Of a DNA stretch of 64,000 nucleotides, positions 19,893-28,320 are shown in pieces. Origin of the DNA: DASQMT01 sp963835735 (GTDB lineage: Bacteria > Actinomycetota > Thermoleophilia > Solirubrobacterales > Solirubrobacteraceae); NCBI GenBank assembly GCA_963835735.1, contig CAWIGP010000002.1, positions 682,001 through 746,000 of the forward strand, given 5' to 3'. The stretch's first letter is position 1; every line of letters starts with the position of its first letter. The notes under the pieces are model-generated. The model was not told the origin of the DNA and did no database searches. It saw nothing but the letters and a program-made list of their open reading frames with translations. The position numbers and the translations under genes were made by a program.

Positions 19893-21226
19893 GCGCGGGG
19901 CCCGGGGCGCGTCCGGCCGCGACGATCCCGCCGCTGGCCGGCCTGTTCGGCTACGACGCGGCGTCTCGTCCCGGCCTATCGGTGGCCGACTCGGCGCGGC
20001 GGCTGTGGCGCCTGGCGTACTCGCACCGGCGACTGCACGCGCTCGCGGTCGACGCGCTCCCGCGCACGCCCGAGTGGGAGGTCAAGTGCGCGCTCGGACT
20101 GCACCTCTGGCTCGATGCCGAGCACGCGACCGCGCTCGAGCGGCGCGTGAACGAGCTGCGCCACCCCTCGGTCGACGTCGGCAAGGCGCCGGACCGCGCG
20201 CTCGCGCGCGCGTTCGACGAGCTCGCGCACGCGCGCGACACGGGCGAGCTGCTCGCCGCCGGCTACGTGGTCGCCCGCGGCGCGCTCGTCGACGCGCTCT
20301 CCTCATACCTCGAGACCGCGAACCCGCTCGCCGACCACCCGTCGGTGCGGATTGTCGAGGCCGCGCTGCGCGACGCAGAGCGCGCGCTGGAATGGGGCGT
20401 GGCCGCGGCGGAAGCCGTCCCCGCCGCGGGCGACTGGCCGGCGACGGTGGACGCGCTGTTCGCGGCCGCCGGCGGGTCGCTCGGCGACGCGCCGCCCGAC
20501 GACGCGGCGCTGCGCTCCGCCGCCGGCCCGCCGGCGCCCGACCGGGTAGTGCGCCGCGACGAGCGCTTCGGCGACATCTACAACCAGTCGGCGCTGATCG
20601 ACTCCTACTGCGACGACGAGGAGCGCCCGGCGGACGAGCGCGCGTACGCGCTCGCCTACAAGCGCCTGCGCGAGATGGACGTGCCGGAATGGATGGCGCC
20701 GATCATCGCCGACTCGTCCGGCCAGCCGTTCGAGCGCCGGCGCGAGCTGAGCCGCCAGCTATGGGACGAGACGCGCCACGCGATGATGGGCCAGGTCGCA
20801 CTCGAGCGCCAGGGCGTCGCGTTCCATGCGTTCCCGATCGAGATCCAGGGCTCGATGGCGCTCAACACCCGCTTCACCCCGCGCGAGGCGCACCTGCTGC
20901 TGTGGGTGATCGAGCAGGACCTGATGGCGGCCGCGACCGGCAAGAAGCACGAGCTCGAGGTCGCGGCGCTGCACGGCGACCCGCTGCTGATGACGTTCCA
21001 GGACTTCGACTGGGCCGATGAGGTCCTGCACGCCCGCACCGGCCGCCGCTCGATCGTGTCCGAGTTCCCGAGCCGCGCGGACGCAGAGGCCGCCGCCCGC
21101 GACGTGTGGCGCCGCTACGACGAGGTGGCGGCGGAGCTCGCGCAGCGCTCCGAGCAGGCCGAGTGGTGGCCGGAGTTCCTCGCCGCGATGCGCGCGGGGT
21201 CGCCGCTCAGTCGGTCGCGAGGATGA
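19889..21226 (+). CDS. Ferritin-like (possible di-iron) protein of unknown function
   Basis: A helical protein of 445 residues. Candidate iron ligands are two ExxH motifs, 'LWDETRHAMMG' and 'WADEVLHARTG', with more acidic residues in 'LWLDAEHATAL' and 'LWVIEQDLM'; this resembles DUF455-type ferritin-like proteins. It begins inside the ABC ATPase stop (ATGA), so it is translated with the sugar importer, an unusual partner. Its role is not known: an oxidase or hydroxylase acting on the imported compound is one possibility, with no direct support. Confidence 0.6.
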   Translation: MSAGPGARPAATIPPLAGLFGYDAASRPGLSVADSARRLWRLAYSHRRLHALAVDALPRTPEWEVKCALGLHLWLDAEHATALERRVNELRHPSVDVGKAPDRALARAFDELAHARDTGELLAAGYVVARGALVDALSSYLETANPLADHPSVRIVEAALRDAERALEWGVAAAEAVPAAGDWPATVDALFAAAGGSLGDAPPDDAALRSAAGPPAPDRVVRRDERFGDIYNQSALIDSYCDDEERPADERAYALAYKRLREMDVPEWMAPIIADSSGQPFERRRELSRQLWDETRHAMMGQVALERQGVAFHAFPIEIQGSMALNTRFTPREAHLLLWVIEQDLMAAATGKKHELEVAALHGDPLLMTFQDFDWADEVLHARTGRRSIVSEFPSRADAEAAARDVWRRYDEVAAELAQRSEQAEWWPEFLAAMRAGSPLSRSRG

Positions 21227-21413
21227 CGTCGGACGCCTTGATGATCGCGGTCACCGCGCTGCCCTCGGCCAGCCCGAGCTCCCGCACCGCCTCGACCGTG
21301 ATCGACGCCACGAGCCGCTGACCGGCGACATCGAGCTCGACGTTCGCGATCGCCGCGCCCTCGTTGATGCTGCGGACGGTGCCGCGCAGCTGGTTGCGTG
21401 CGCTGAGCTTCAC
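21207..21413 (-). CDS. Molbindin-like TOBE (Mop) domain protein
   Basis: Sixty-eight residues forming one Mop domain: 'MKLSARNQLRGTVRSINEG' with the classic 'A.N...LDV.G..L.ASIT' pattern and a C-terminal 'AIIKASDVILATD'. Such proteins bind molybdate and may store or deliver it, which suits a genome with a molybdenum CO dehydrogenase 7 kb away. GTG start at 21413 has GAGAGGAG upstream. It overlaps the end of the convergent ferritin-like gene by 20 bp. Confidence 0.88.
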   Translation of the reverse strand: MKLSARNQLRGTVRSINEGAAIANVELDVAGQRLVASITVEAVRELGLAEGSAVTAIIKASDVILATD

Positions 21414-21468
21414 GGTGCTCCTCTCGTCGCCGATTGCGTCGGGGACCGTACCGGTTCAACGGCGTCGA

Positions 21469-22119
21469 TCACCCTTCAGCCCCGAGCGCGGCGCGGATGA
21501 AGCGCTCGGGAGCGTCGAGGAAGCCGCGCGTCAGGCGGACGGCCTCGACGTCGTCGTACTCGCACGGCGAGACCCCGCGGTCGTCGAGCTCGTAGATCCG
21601 GGCGTCGGGACAGGCCAGCAGGATCGGCGAGTGCGTCGCGACGACGAACTGCGCGCCGGCGCCCGCCGCGCGGACCATGATCGCGAGCAGCGCCAGCGCT
21701 CCGCTGACGGAGAGCGCGGCCTCCGGCTCGTCGAGGATGTAGAGGCTCTGCCCCGCGAACCGGTTCGCCGCGAGCGCGAGGAACGATTGGCCGTGCGACT
21801 GCTCGTGCAGCGGGACCTCGCCGTACAGCGAGAGGTCGGGCGCGAACGTCCCGCCGCTGTCGACGAAGCTCGCGATGTTGAAGAAGCTCTCGGCGCGCAG
21901 GAAGTAGCCGTTGCGCGGCTTGCGCGTGCCGAGGATCGGCTCCAGCGCGCCGTCCAGCACCGCTCGCGGCACCGCGGGCAGCTCGCCGGAGCGCTCGAGT
22001 TCTCCGCCCTGCGCCGCGAACCCGATCGCCTCCGCGACCGCTTCGACGATCGTCGACTTGCCGCTGCCGTTGTCGCCCGCCAGCAGCGTGACCGGGGCGT
22101 CGACGCGACCCGGGGTCAT
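21469..22119 (-). CDS. Small AAA-type ATPase (ABC/SMC-like predicted ATPase)
   Basis: A soluble ATPase of 216 residues with Walker A 'LLAGDNGSGKST', a Walker B-like 'LYILDEPEAALS' and switch 'FVVATHSPILL'. This is the compact 'predicted ATPase' (AAA_21/AAA_15-like) fold, with no transmembrane or substrate domain. It stands alone, divergent from an HD hydrolase with only 22 bp between start codons. Function unknown; possible roles are DNA/RNA repair or stress response. Confidence 0.8.
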   Translation of the reverse strand: MTPGRVDAPVTLLAGDNGSGKSTIVEAVAEAIGFAAQGGELERSGELPAVPRAVLDGALEPILGTRKPRNGYFLRAESFFNIASFVDSGGTFAPDLSLYGEVPLHEQSHGQSFLALAANRFAGQSLYILDEPEAALSVSGALALLAIMVRAAGAGAQFVVATHSPILLACPDARIYELDDRGVSPCEYDDVEAVRLTRGFLDAPERFIRAALGAEG

Positions 22120-22129
22120 ACGAATGACC

Positions 22130-22136
22130 TATGCTA
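22130..22136. promoter_or_regulatory. Bidirectional -10 element TATGCTA between two divergent genes
   Basis: On the plus strand TATGCT (22130-22135) is 6 nt before ATG 22142. On the minus strand the overlapping TAGCAT (22136-22131) is 11 nt before ATG 22119. Both match TANNNT, so one 7-bp element could serve both genes. Confidence 0.4.
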
Positions 22137-22141
22137 AGCCG

Positions 22142-22720
22142 ATGGCCATGCCCGATCATGCCCCGCCAGCTCCAGGTCCGTACCTTCAGACCGTCTCGGG
22201 CCGCTGGGTGAACCCGTTCGACCCGGACCCGGACCAGCTCGACGCCGGCGACATCGCGCGTGCGCTCGCCAACCAGTGCCGGTTCGGCGGTCACTGCCGC
22301 GTCTTCTACTCGGTCGCCCAGCACTCCGTGCTCGTGTCCGAGCTGGTCGAGCAGCGCGGCGGCGACGCCGAGGACGTCTTCGCCGCGCTGATGCACGACG
22401 CCACCGAGGCCTACCTGGGCGACATGCCGCATCCGCTCAAGCACCGCAGCCCGCTCGGGGCTGCTTTCAAGGTGGCGGAGGACCACCTCGAGCGGGCGCT
22501 GCGCGAGCACTTCCGCATCAAGCCGGACGTGCCGGAGATCAAGCGCGTCGACCGTTCGCTCCTCGCCACCGAGCGCCGCGCGTTCAGCGCCGAGGACTGG
22601 CACTGGCCGGAGCTGGAGGGTGTGGAACCGCTCGACCTCGAGCTCACGGCGTGGACGCCCGACGAGGCGGCGCGCGCGTTCGCCGAGCGCTACGCCGAGC
22701 TCGAAGCCCTCAGGCGGTGA
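22142..22720 (+). CDS. HD-domain hydrolase, YfbR-like (5'-nucleotidase family)
   Basis: 192 residues with the metal-binding HD motifs 'YSVAQHSVLVSELV', 'AALMHDATEAYLGDMPHPLK' and a later Asp in 'IKRVDRSLLATE'. The 'HDATEAYLGD.P.PLK' signature is that of YfbR-like deoxyribonucleoside monophosphate phosphatases. The start is probably leaderless (TATGCT 6 nt upstream). It converges on a response regulator and overlaps it by 11 bp. The frame is intact. Confidence 0.85.
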   Translation: MAMPDHAPPAPGPYLQTVSGRWVNPFDPDPDQLDAGDIARALANQCRFGGHCRVFYSVAQHSVLVSELVEQRGGDAEDVFAALMHDATEAYLGDMPHPLKHRSPLGAAFKVAEDHLERALREHFRIKPDVPEIKRVDRSLLATERRAFSAEDWHWPELEGVEPLDLELTAWTPDEAARAFAERYAELEALRR

Positions 22721-23066
22721 TCGCGGCCACCGCGGCGCCCGACAGGTCGGCCTTGGGGATGAAGCCGCGCGCGCCGGAGCGTTCGATGCGGGGCTTGTGG
22801 TAGTCGCATGCGTCGCGGCTGGACGTGAGCACCACCGCGAGGCTGCGGTCGGCCGTGGTCATGCGGCCTGCGACCTCGATCCCGTCGAGATCGGGAAGCC
22901 CGATGTCGAGCAGCACCAGCGCGGGCCGGAACAGCGCCACGGCGGCCAGCGCCTCGATGCCGGTCGCGCTCTCGGCGACCACGACGTAGCCCTCCGCCTC
23001 GAGAATCGCCCGCGCCGCGCGCCGGAACCCGGCGTGGTCGTCGACGATCAGGACGGTCTTGGGCAT
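22710..23066 (-). CDS. Stand-alone response regulator receiver protein (CheY-like)
   Basis: A single receiver domain of 118 residues without an output domain. The acidic pair is 'LIVDDHAGF', the phospho-acceptor Asp is in 'VLLDIGLPDLDG', the conserved Ser/Thr in 'VVLTSSRD' and Lys in 'GFIPKADLSG'. This looks like a truncated NarL-type receiver. No histidine kinase lies nearby. Start is placed at ATG 23066; a GTG 9 nt upstream is also possible. Confidence 0.85.
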   Translation of the reverse strand: MPKTVLIVDDHAGFRRAARAILEAEGYVVVAESATGIEALAAVALFRPALVLLDIGLPDLDGIEVAGRMTTADRSLAVVLTSSRDACDYHKPRIERSGARGFIPKADLSGAAVAAITA

Positions 23067-23087
23067 TGGTGACACCCTGCCCGTGTC

Positions 23088-23239
23088 GAGCTGCCGCGCA
23101 AACCGCGGTAGCTCCCCTCCGAGGGGCGGACAACCCGACGTGGGTATGGGGATTCCCCGTATACCTGATCGCGTTAGCCGCGACGGCTACGGCTCCCCGT
23201 ACCCCCGGTCGGGGGTGACCCCGCCCCGCGCTCGCGGGG
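23088..23239. promoter_or_regulatory. Run of adjacent inverted repeats in a divergent intergenic region
   Basis: Five dyads follow each other: 23088-23114 (11-bp stem with one G-T pair, 5-nt loop), GGGGATTCCCC at 23148-23158 flanked by GGTAT/GTATACC, TAGCCG-CGA-CGGCTA at 23175-23189, CCCCCG-GT-CGGGGG at 23202-23215 and CCCCGCG-CT-CGCGGGG at 23224-23239. The region separates the response regulator (minus) from a small plus-strand gene. They may be operators, hairpins in both 5' leaders, or a non-coding element; the sequence alone does not decide. Confidence 0.5.
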
Positions 23240-23282
23240 TGACCCTGTGTTGCGGCCGGCACGGCACTGGCACCTTGTGTCC

Positions 23283-23537
23283 ATGACCGAGACCGCCAAC
23301 GACACGCTTCGCGAGCTGGACCACCGTGTCAGCGACGGCATCGACGTGCGGATGCTGTGGCGCCCCGCCGACGATCGCGTCCTGGTCGCGGTCGAGGACG
23401 CCAAGACCGGCGAATCCTTCACGCTCGAGGTCGGCGCCGATCAGCGCGCGGCGGACGTGTTCCATCATCCGTACGCATACGCGCCCGACAGGGTTCTGAA
23501 CCGGCCCTCCGACGGCGAGCTCACCCCGGCCGGCTGA
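23283..23537 (+). CDS. Small conserved hypothetical protein
   Basis: 84 residues beginning 'MTETANDTLRELDHRVSDGI' and including 'VLVAVEDAKTGESFTLEVG' and 'VFHHPYAYAPDR'. It looks like a compact soluble alpha/beta protein of the short kind common in actinobacteria. No catalytic motif is visible. The stop overlaps a possible 22-codon ORF (TGATG). Confidence 0.6.
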   Translation: MTETANDTLRELDHRVSDGIDVRMLWRPADDRVLVAVEDAKTGESFTLEVGADQRAADVFHHPYAYAPDRVLNRPSDGELTPAG

Positions 23538-23605
23538 TGACCCGGGTGCTGCGCCGCTACCGCCGCGTGGTGCGCAGGCGCGGCCTGCGCGTCGCCTACG
23601 CCTGA
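23537..23605 (+). CDS. Possible 22-residue highly basic peptide, coupled to the upstream gene
   Basis: The ATG shares its A with the stop of the preceding gene (TGATG), a classic coupling arrangement, and the ORF ends at TGA 23603-23605. The product 'MTRVLRRYRRVVRRRGLRVA...' has 9 Arg among 22 residues. It overlaps the end of the convergent GH4 gene by 10 bp. It may be a real micropeptide or chance in GC-rich DNA. Confidence 0.3.
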   Translation: MTRVLRRYRRVVRRRGLRVAYA

Positions 23606-24897
23606 ACGAGCCGCTCCGGCAGATGCTGCCGGTGCGCCGCGGCCATCTCCGCGTAGAGGCGCTCCGCCAGGTCGATCGAGCGCACGAGCGGATGCGCCGC
23701 GAGCGCACGCATCGCATCGCGCGCGTCGCCCGACCAAGCGGCGTCGGCCGCCGCCTGCTGGTACTCGCCCAGCGCCTCCACCAGCCCGCGCAGATGGGTC
23801 GGCAGCCCGGGCATCGGCAGCGGCTCGACCCCGTTGATGTCGCAGCGGCCGAGCGTCTCGACGACCAGCGTGTCGGGAAAGCCCGGGATCGAGCCCTGGT
23901 TGGGGACGTTGACGGGCAGCGTCGCGCCGCGGTCGTTGAAGACGGCGTCCATGCAGTCGATCGCGAGCTCGAGCTCGTTGATCCCGCCGCGCGAGCGCGC
24001 CGGGTCGAGCTCCGGGCTGTCGCTCCCGGCCTGCTCGACGTAGTGCTGCCAGTAGCCCGACACCCAGCCGAGGATGTCCTCGGCGCGCGTCGTCGGCTTC
24101 TCGGTCAGCTCGCGCAGCACCTCGTCCTCGAAGTAGTAGTACTGGAAGTACTCGCTCGGCAGCGCGCCCATGACGCTCGCCAGCCGCAGCATGCGGCGCG
24201 TCTGCGGCCGGAGCAACGGGTCGTCTGTACGCCGCTCGTAGGCCTCCTGCAGCAGCGGCAGCAGGTCGCGGCCGTCGTAGCGATGGCGCACGCTCCAGGA
24301 GCCGTGGTTGAGCCCGACGCTGGCCACGTCGAGCCGCGCGGGGTCGAGCCCGGCGGCCTCGGCGAGCTCCTCCGGGAATACGATCGGGCCCTCGCAGAGC
24401 GACACGAACGGCACGTCGGAGTGGTCGGTCACGGCCTGGGCGACGATGTTGACCGGGTTCGTGTAGTTGAAGATCCGCGTGCCGGGGCACGCGATCGCGA
24501 TGTCGTCGAGGATGCCCTGCATCACGTGGATCGAGCGCAGCGCCATGAAGAAGCCGCCCGGCCCCTGCGTCTCCTGGCCGATCACGCCGTGCGAGAGCGG
24601 GATCCGCTCGTCGAGCACGCGCGCCTGGAAGCCGCCGGGGCGATAGCTCGTGAGCACCGCGTCGCAGCCCTCCAGGCCGGCGCGGCGGTCGGTCGTGGCC
24701 GCGACCGTCACGTCGACGCCCTTCGACGCGGCCATCCGCTGAGCCAGCCGGCGGATCAGCTCGAGGCGCTCGGCGTCGAGGTCGATCAGCACGATCTCCG
24801 AGCCGCTGAAGTTCTCGCCCTGCTCGATGAAGCTCGCCATCGTTCCTGCTCCGCGGGTCGATCCTCCGCCGATGTAGGCGATCTTCAACCGTGCCAC
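23596..24897 (-). CDS. Glycoside hydrolase family 4 (NAD+/Mn2+-dependent alpha/beta-glycosidase)
   Basis: 433 residues. The N-terminal Rossmann motif is 'KIAYIGGGSTRG', the substrate loop 'RIFNYTNPVNIV', and the metal ligands are the Cys of 'SLCEGPIVF' and His of 'GLNHGSW'. GH4 enzymes hydrolyse phosphorylated or free glycosides by a redox-assisted mechanism in the cytoplasm. GTG 24897 is the start. The gene diverges from a HAD phosphatase with about 26 bp between starts, suggesting a shared sugar-catabolism role. Confidence 0.92.
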   Translation of the reverse strand: MARLKIAYIGGGSTRGAGTMASFIEQGENFSGSEIVLIDLDAERLELIRRLAQRMAASKGVDVTVAATTDRRAGLEGCDAVLTSYRPGGFQARVLDERIPLSHGVIGQETQGPGGFFMALRSIHVMQGILDDIAIACPGTRIFNYTNPVNIVAQAVTDHSDVPFVSLCEGPIVFPEELAEAAGLDPARLDVASVGLNHGSWSVRHRYDGRDLLPLLQEAYERRTDDPLLRPQTRRMLRLASVMGALPSEYFQYYYFEDEVLRELTEKPTTRAEDILGWVSGYWQHYVEQAGSDSPELDPARSRGGINELELAIDCMDAVFNDRGATLPVNVPNQGSIPGFPDTLVVETLGRCDINGVEPLPMPGLPTHLRGLVEALGEYQQAAADAAWSGDARDAMRALAAHPLVRSIDLAERLYAEMAAAHRQHLPERLVQA

Positions 24898-24923
24898 TCC
24901 GACCTCCGTTCAGTCAGGACCAA

Positions 24924-25754
24924 GTGAATACAAACAGAGACCATAAGGGACAACGGCTGCGCGGGATCGTGCTCGACGTCGACGGCACGCTGCTCGACCC
25001 CGCGCACCGGATCACGCCCGCGATGGCCGCCGCGGTCGAGCGCGCGCGGAGCGCCGGCCTGCACGTGCTGCTCGCGTCCGGCCGCAGCGCGAACGCGATG
25101 CGCGGCGTGCTCGCCGAGCTCGGGCTCGACGGGCCGGCGATCGCGTTCAACGGGGCGCTCACGTTCCGGCTGCGGGAGGACGTGCTCGAGCCGCTGGCCG
25201 AGACGCCGCTGGCGCGTGACGCCGCGGCGGAGACGTACTCGCTCGCCCGCGAGCGCGGCGTCGAGGTCGGCTGGTTCACGCGCGACGGCTGGCGCGTGGC
25301 GGCGCGCGGGCCGGGAATCGCCGAGGAGCAGGCGCTGACCGACGAGCCGCCGCTCGTGGACCCGCTGCTGCCCGACGGCGCGCCGGCGCCGCTCAAGCTG
25401 ATGTGCATCGTGACCGAGCACGACGAGATGCCTGCGCTGCACGCATTGCGTGATCGGCTGCCCGCCACCGTTCGCGGGCAGTTCTCGCATCCGCGCTATC
25501 TCGAGGTGACCGCGCCCGGCATCGACAAGGCGAGCGGCGTGGCGGTGGCGTGCGCCGCGCTCGGGCTCTCCCCGGCCGAGCTCGCGGCGATCGGCGACGC
25601 GGAGAACGACGTCGCGATGCTGCGCGCCGCCGGTGTCGGGATCGCGATGGGCAACGCGACGCCGGCGGTGCTCGCCGCCGCCGACCGCGTCACCGGCACG
25701 AACGCGCGGGACGGCGCCGCCGCGGCGATCGACGCGCTGCTGGACGGGCGGTGA
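24924..25754 (+). CDS. HAD-superfamily phosphatase, Cof type
   Basis: 276 residues with HAD motif I 'LDVDGTLLDPA', motif II in 'LLASGRS', and motif III/IV 'AIGDAENDVAMLRAAG', plus the C2-type cap of Cof-like sugar-phosphate phosphatases. GTG 24924 is preferred over the upstream GTG 24891 because AGGA lies 6 nt before it and the longer version would start inside the divergent GH4 gene. It probably dephosphorylates a sugar phosphate. Confidence 0.88.
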   Translation: MNTNRDHKGQRLRGIVLDVDGTLLDPAHRITPAMAAAVERARSAGLHVLLASGRSANAMRGVLAELGLDGPAIAFNGALTFRLREDVLEPLAETPLARDAAAETYSLARERGVEVGWFTRDGWRVAARGPGIAEEQALTDEPPLVDPLLPDGAPAPLKLMCIVTEHDEMPALHALRDRLPATVRGQFSHPRYLEVTAPGIDKASGVAVACAALGLSPAELAAIGDAENDVAMLRAAGVGIAMGNATPAVLAAADRVTGTNARDGAAAAIDALLDGR

Positions 25755-25757
25755 GGC

Positions 25758-26259
25758 TCAGCCCACCGGCCTGCCGTCGGGCCGGATCACCAGCCACAGC
25801 CCGCCGAACTCGTCCACGTTGTGGCACAGCACGCGCCCGGGCGCGTCGTCGACGTAGTAGTACAGCGGCCGCCCGCGGTAGGTGACCTGGCGCTTGCCGC
25901 CCCGCCGGCGGACCGTGCCGAGCCGGCGGCCGCGGACGCCGTCGCCCGCCACCGGGCGGCCGCGCGTGAGGACCGGCGGCCAGGCGCGCGCGCAGTCGCC
26001 GTAGCACTCGCTGCGACCGGCCCGCTCCTTGTCGAAGATGTAGACGGCCTGGCCGCGGCCGTCGCCGATGATGTCGCCGAACTGCGAATCGGTGATCGCG
26101 ATGCGCTTGCCGCGCGCGGTCCGCGGCGGCGGGCTCGGCCGTCGGGGTGGCGGTGGCGGCGGCGCTCGCCGGTGGCGGCGCGGTGCCGGCCTCCTCGTCC
26201 TCCCCGCAGGCGGCGAACACGGCGGCGGCGAGGACGACGGGCGCGAGGCGGCGGACCAT
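25758..26259 (-). CDS. Secreted lipoprotein with repeated 'Yx(F/Y/W)xxD' segments (frameshifted)
   Basis: The signal peptide 'MVRRLAPVVLAAAVFAAC' has a lipobox FAAC. A low-complexity Ala/Thr/Pro linker follows. In another frame, after one inserted base near 26112-26117, the domain 'VYIFDKERAGRSECYGDCARAWPPVL' (two parts) and 'YYYVDDAPGRVLCHNVDEFGGLWLV' (two parts) is that of COG4315 lipoproteins, whose paired 'C..C...WPP' and 'D..G....G....' units recur. Corrected length is 166 residues. Anchored outside the membrane; function unknown. Confidence 0.8.
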
Positions 26260-26364
26260 GGCCGCAGTCAACAGCTGCGATCTTGCGACTCGATTACGAG
26301 CTCGCCGACATCGTGGGCGCCGACCTGCGCGACGTCGCCGAGCGTATCCTCGCCCGGAGCGATC

Positions 26365-27916
26365 ATGGCGTCGGAGAAGCCGAGTAGGTCGAGGCGCAGG
26401 CGTGCCGGCGGGTTCCCCGACCGGATCTTCGCGCTGGCCTCGCCGCAGTCGCTCGGCGAGGTGTCGATGTTCGAGCCCGGCGTGAGCGCCGAGGCCGAGA
26501 CGGTCGCGAGCTTCTTCTCCGACGCCGACATCGTCGAGCGCGCGGTCAACCTGCTCGCCGACGCCGGCTTCGAGGTGCTCCAGGCGACGTCGCTGATGAT
26601 CAACTTCGCCGGCGGCAAGGACCTGTTCGAGTCGGCCTTCGGGACGTCGCTGATCGCGGAGGAGCGGCCGGTCGTCAAGCAGCGGGGGATCGAGGAGTCC
26701 GCCACGTTCTACGACTCCCCCGACACCGACATCCAGGGGTTGATCGCGACCGGCGGCACGCGCTTCGAGGAGGTGCTCGAGGGCGTCGCGCTGGAGGAGC
26801 CGGCGTATCTCACGGCGCCGACGTCGTTCCCGCCGCCGAAGGAGTACTTCCACCTCGACGTGCCGGCGGACGTGTCGCTCGGCTGCAACGCCGACCTGGC
26901 GCACCGCGGCGGCACCACGGGCGCCGGCGTCACGCGTGGCGATGGTCGACACCGGCTGGCAGTCGCACCCGTGGTTCGTCGATCGCGGCTACCGCGTCGA
27001 GCCGGTCGTGCTCGGTCCAGGCACGGCGGACCCGGGGGTCGACGAGAACGGCCACGGGACCGGCGAATCGGCGAACGTGTTCTCGACCGCGCCGGACTGC
27101 ACGCTGCTGCCGGTCAAGGCCGCGACCAGCTCGGGCGCGCTCGTGAACGTGACCGCCGCGTTCAACGCGGCGGTGGCGCTCGGCCCGGAGGTGGTCACGA
27201 ACAGCTGGGCGTCGGACATCCAGACCGGCCCGCTCAGCGCGGCGATGCAGGCGCGCGCCGCGGCGGTCGCGGCCGCGTGGGCGGCCGGGATCGTGGTCGT
27301 CTTCGCCGCCGGTAACGGACACTGGGGGTTTCCGGGCCAGCACCCCGACGTGATCTCGGTCGGCGGAGTCGACATCGGCCAGGACGGCTCGCTGCGCGCG
27401 TCCGACTACGCGAGCGGCTTCGACTCCAACGTCTATCCCGGGCGGCGCGTGCCCGACCTCTCCGGGCTGGTCGGGATGCGCCCCGGCGCGCAGCTGATCA
27501 TGCTGCCGGTGCCGGAGGGCTGCGCGCTGGACACGCAGCTCGCCGGCGGCACGCATCCGAACGGCGACGAGACGGCGCCCGACGACGGCTGGGCGGCGTT
27601 CAGCGGCACGTCGGCGGCGACGCCGCAGGTCGCGGGCGTGTGCGCGCTGATGAAGCAGGGCTGCGCGCGGCTCCTCCCCGCCGAGATCCGCGAGATCCTG
27701 ATGACGACCGCGCGCGACGTGACGACCGGGACCAACCACCCGAACTTCGGCAACGCGGCGGTCGCCGGCCCGGACAACGCGACCGGCAACGGGCTCGTCG
27801 ACGCTTACCGTGCGGTGCTGCTCGCGAAGCTGCGCTGCTCCGATCCCGACGCGGGGCCGTTGAGCCGCGACGACGTCGCGGCGATCGAGCGGATGATCGT
27901 GGCAGCCGGCGCATGA
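26365..27916 (+). CDS. Subtilisin-like serine protease (S8) with N-terminal propeptide-like region (frameshifted)
   Basis: The catalytic triad is readable: Asp in 'VAMVDTGWQSH', His in 'ENGHGTGES', Ser in 'AFSGTSAATPQVAG', with oxyanion Asn in 'FAAGNGHW'. The first ~190 residues are a propeptide-like region containing 'DLFESAFGTSLIAEERP'. One inserted base near 26935 separates the two halves ('GGTTGAGVT' then 'VAMVDTGW'). Correction gives 516 residues. No signal peptide is evident at ATG 26365. Its stop overlaps the next gene (ATGA), which encodes a second propeptide-like protein. Confidence 0.87.
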
Positions 27917-28281
27917 ACGGCGAGATCGTGGCGATCGCGGTGCTCAAGCCGGCCTCGGGCGAGACGATCACGGGCAGCTCGCAGATCACGGCGGAGACGC
28001 TGCCGGCGTTCGAGCCCGCACCCGAGGCCGCCGACGCGGTCGCCCGCACGCTCGGCCGCGCGGGCTTCCGCGCCGGTCCGCTGGTCGGCATCGGCATGTC
28101 GGTGGCCGGCCCGCGAACGGCGTTCGAGTCATATTTCGGCGTGCCGGTCCGGCCGGCGCCGGACGGCGGCTGGCTCGCCGGCGAGAACGGGACGCGCGAG
28201 CTGCCGCTGCCGGCCGAGCTGGCCGACAGCGTCCACGCGGTCACCTTCGAGCCGCCGGCCGAGGCCGTCACGCTCCCCTGA
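27913..28281 (+). CDS. Stand-alone propeptide-like protein, possible protease inhibitor/chaperone
   Basis: 122 residues, translationally coupled to the protease gene (4-bp overlap). 'AVARTLGRAGFRAGPLVGIG' followed by 'GPRTAFESYFGVPVRP' aligns by eye with the protease's own N-terminal region ('RAVNLLADAGFEVLQATSL', 'GKDLFESAFGTSLI'). Subtilisin propeptides fold and inhibit their protease, so a trans-acting inhibitor or folding helper is a reasonable inference. It has no signal peptide. Not recognised as a named family. Confidence 0.65.
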   Translation: MNGEIVAIAVLKPASGETITGSSQITAETLPAFEPAPEAADAVARTLGRAGFRAGPLVGIGMSVAGPRTAFESYFGVPVRPAPDGGWLAGENGTRELPLPAELADSVHAVTFEPPAEAVTLP

Positions 28282-28320
28282 GCGCCGCCCGTGGCGTCCG
28301 AACAGCCGCGGGCATGACGC

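Noticed and set aside
23076..23282. Possible CRISPR array or rho-independent terminator series
   Set aside because: The dyads differ from one another, have no constant spacing or spacers, and no U-tracts follow.
26286..26387. Possible 33-residue acidic protein ('LDYELADIVGADLRDVAERI') upstream of the protease
   Set aside because: It would need a TTG start without a ribosome-binding site and overlaps the protease start; chance in GC-rich DNA is as likely.
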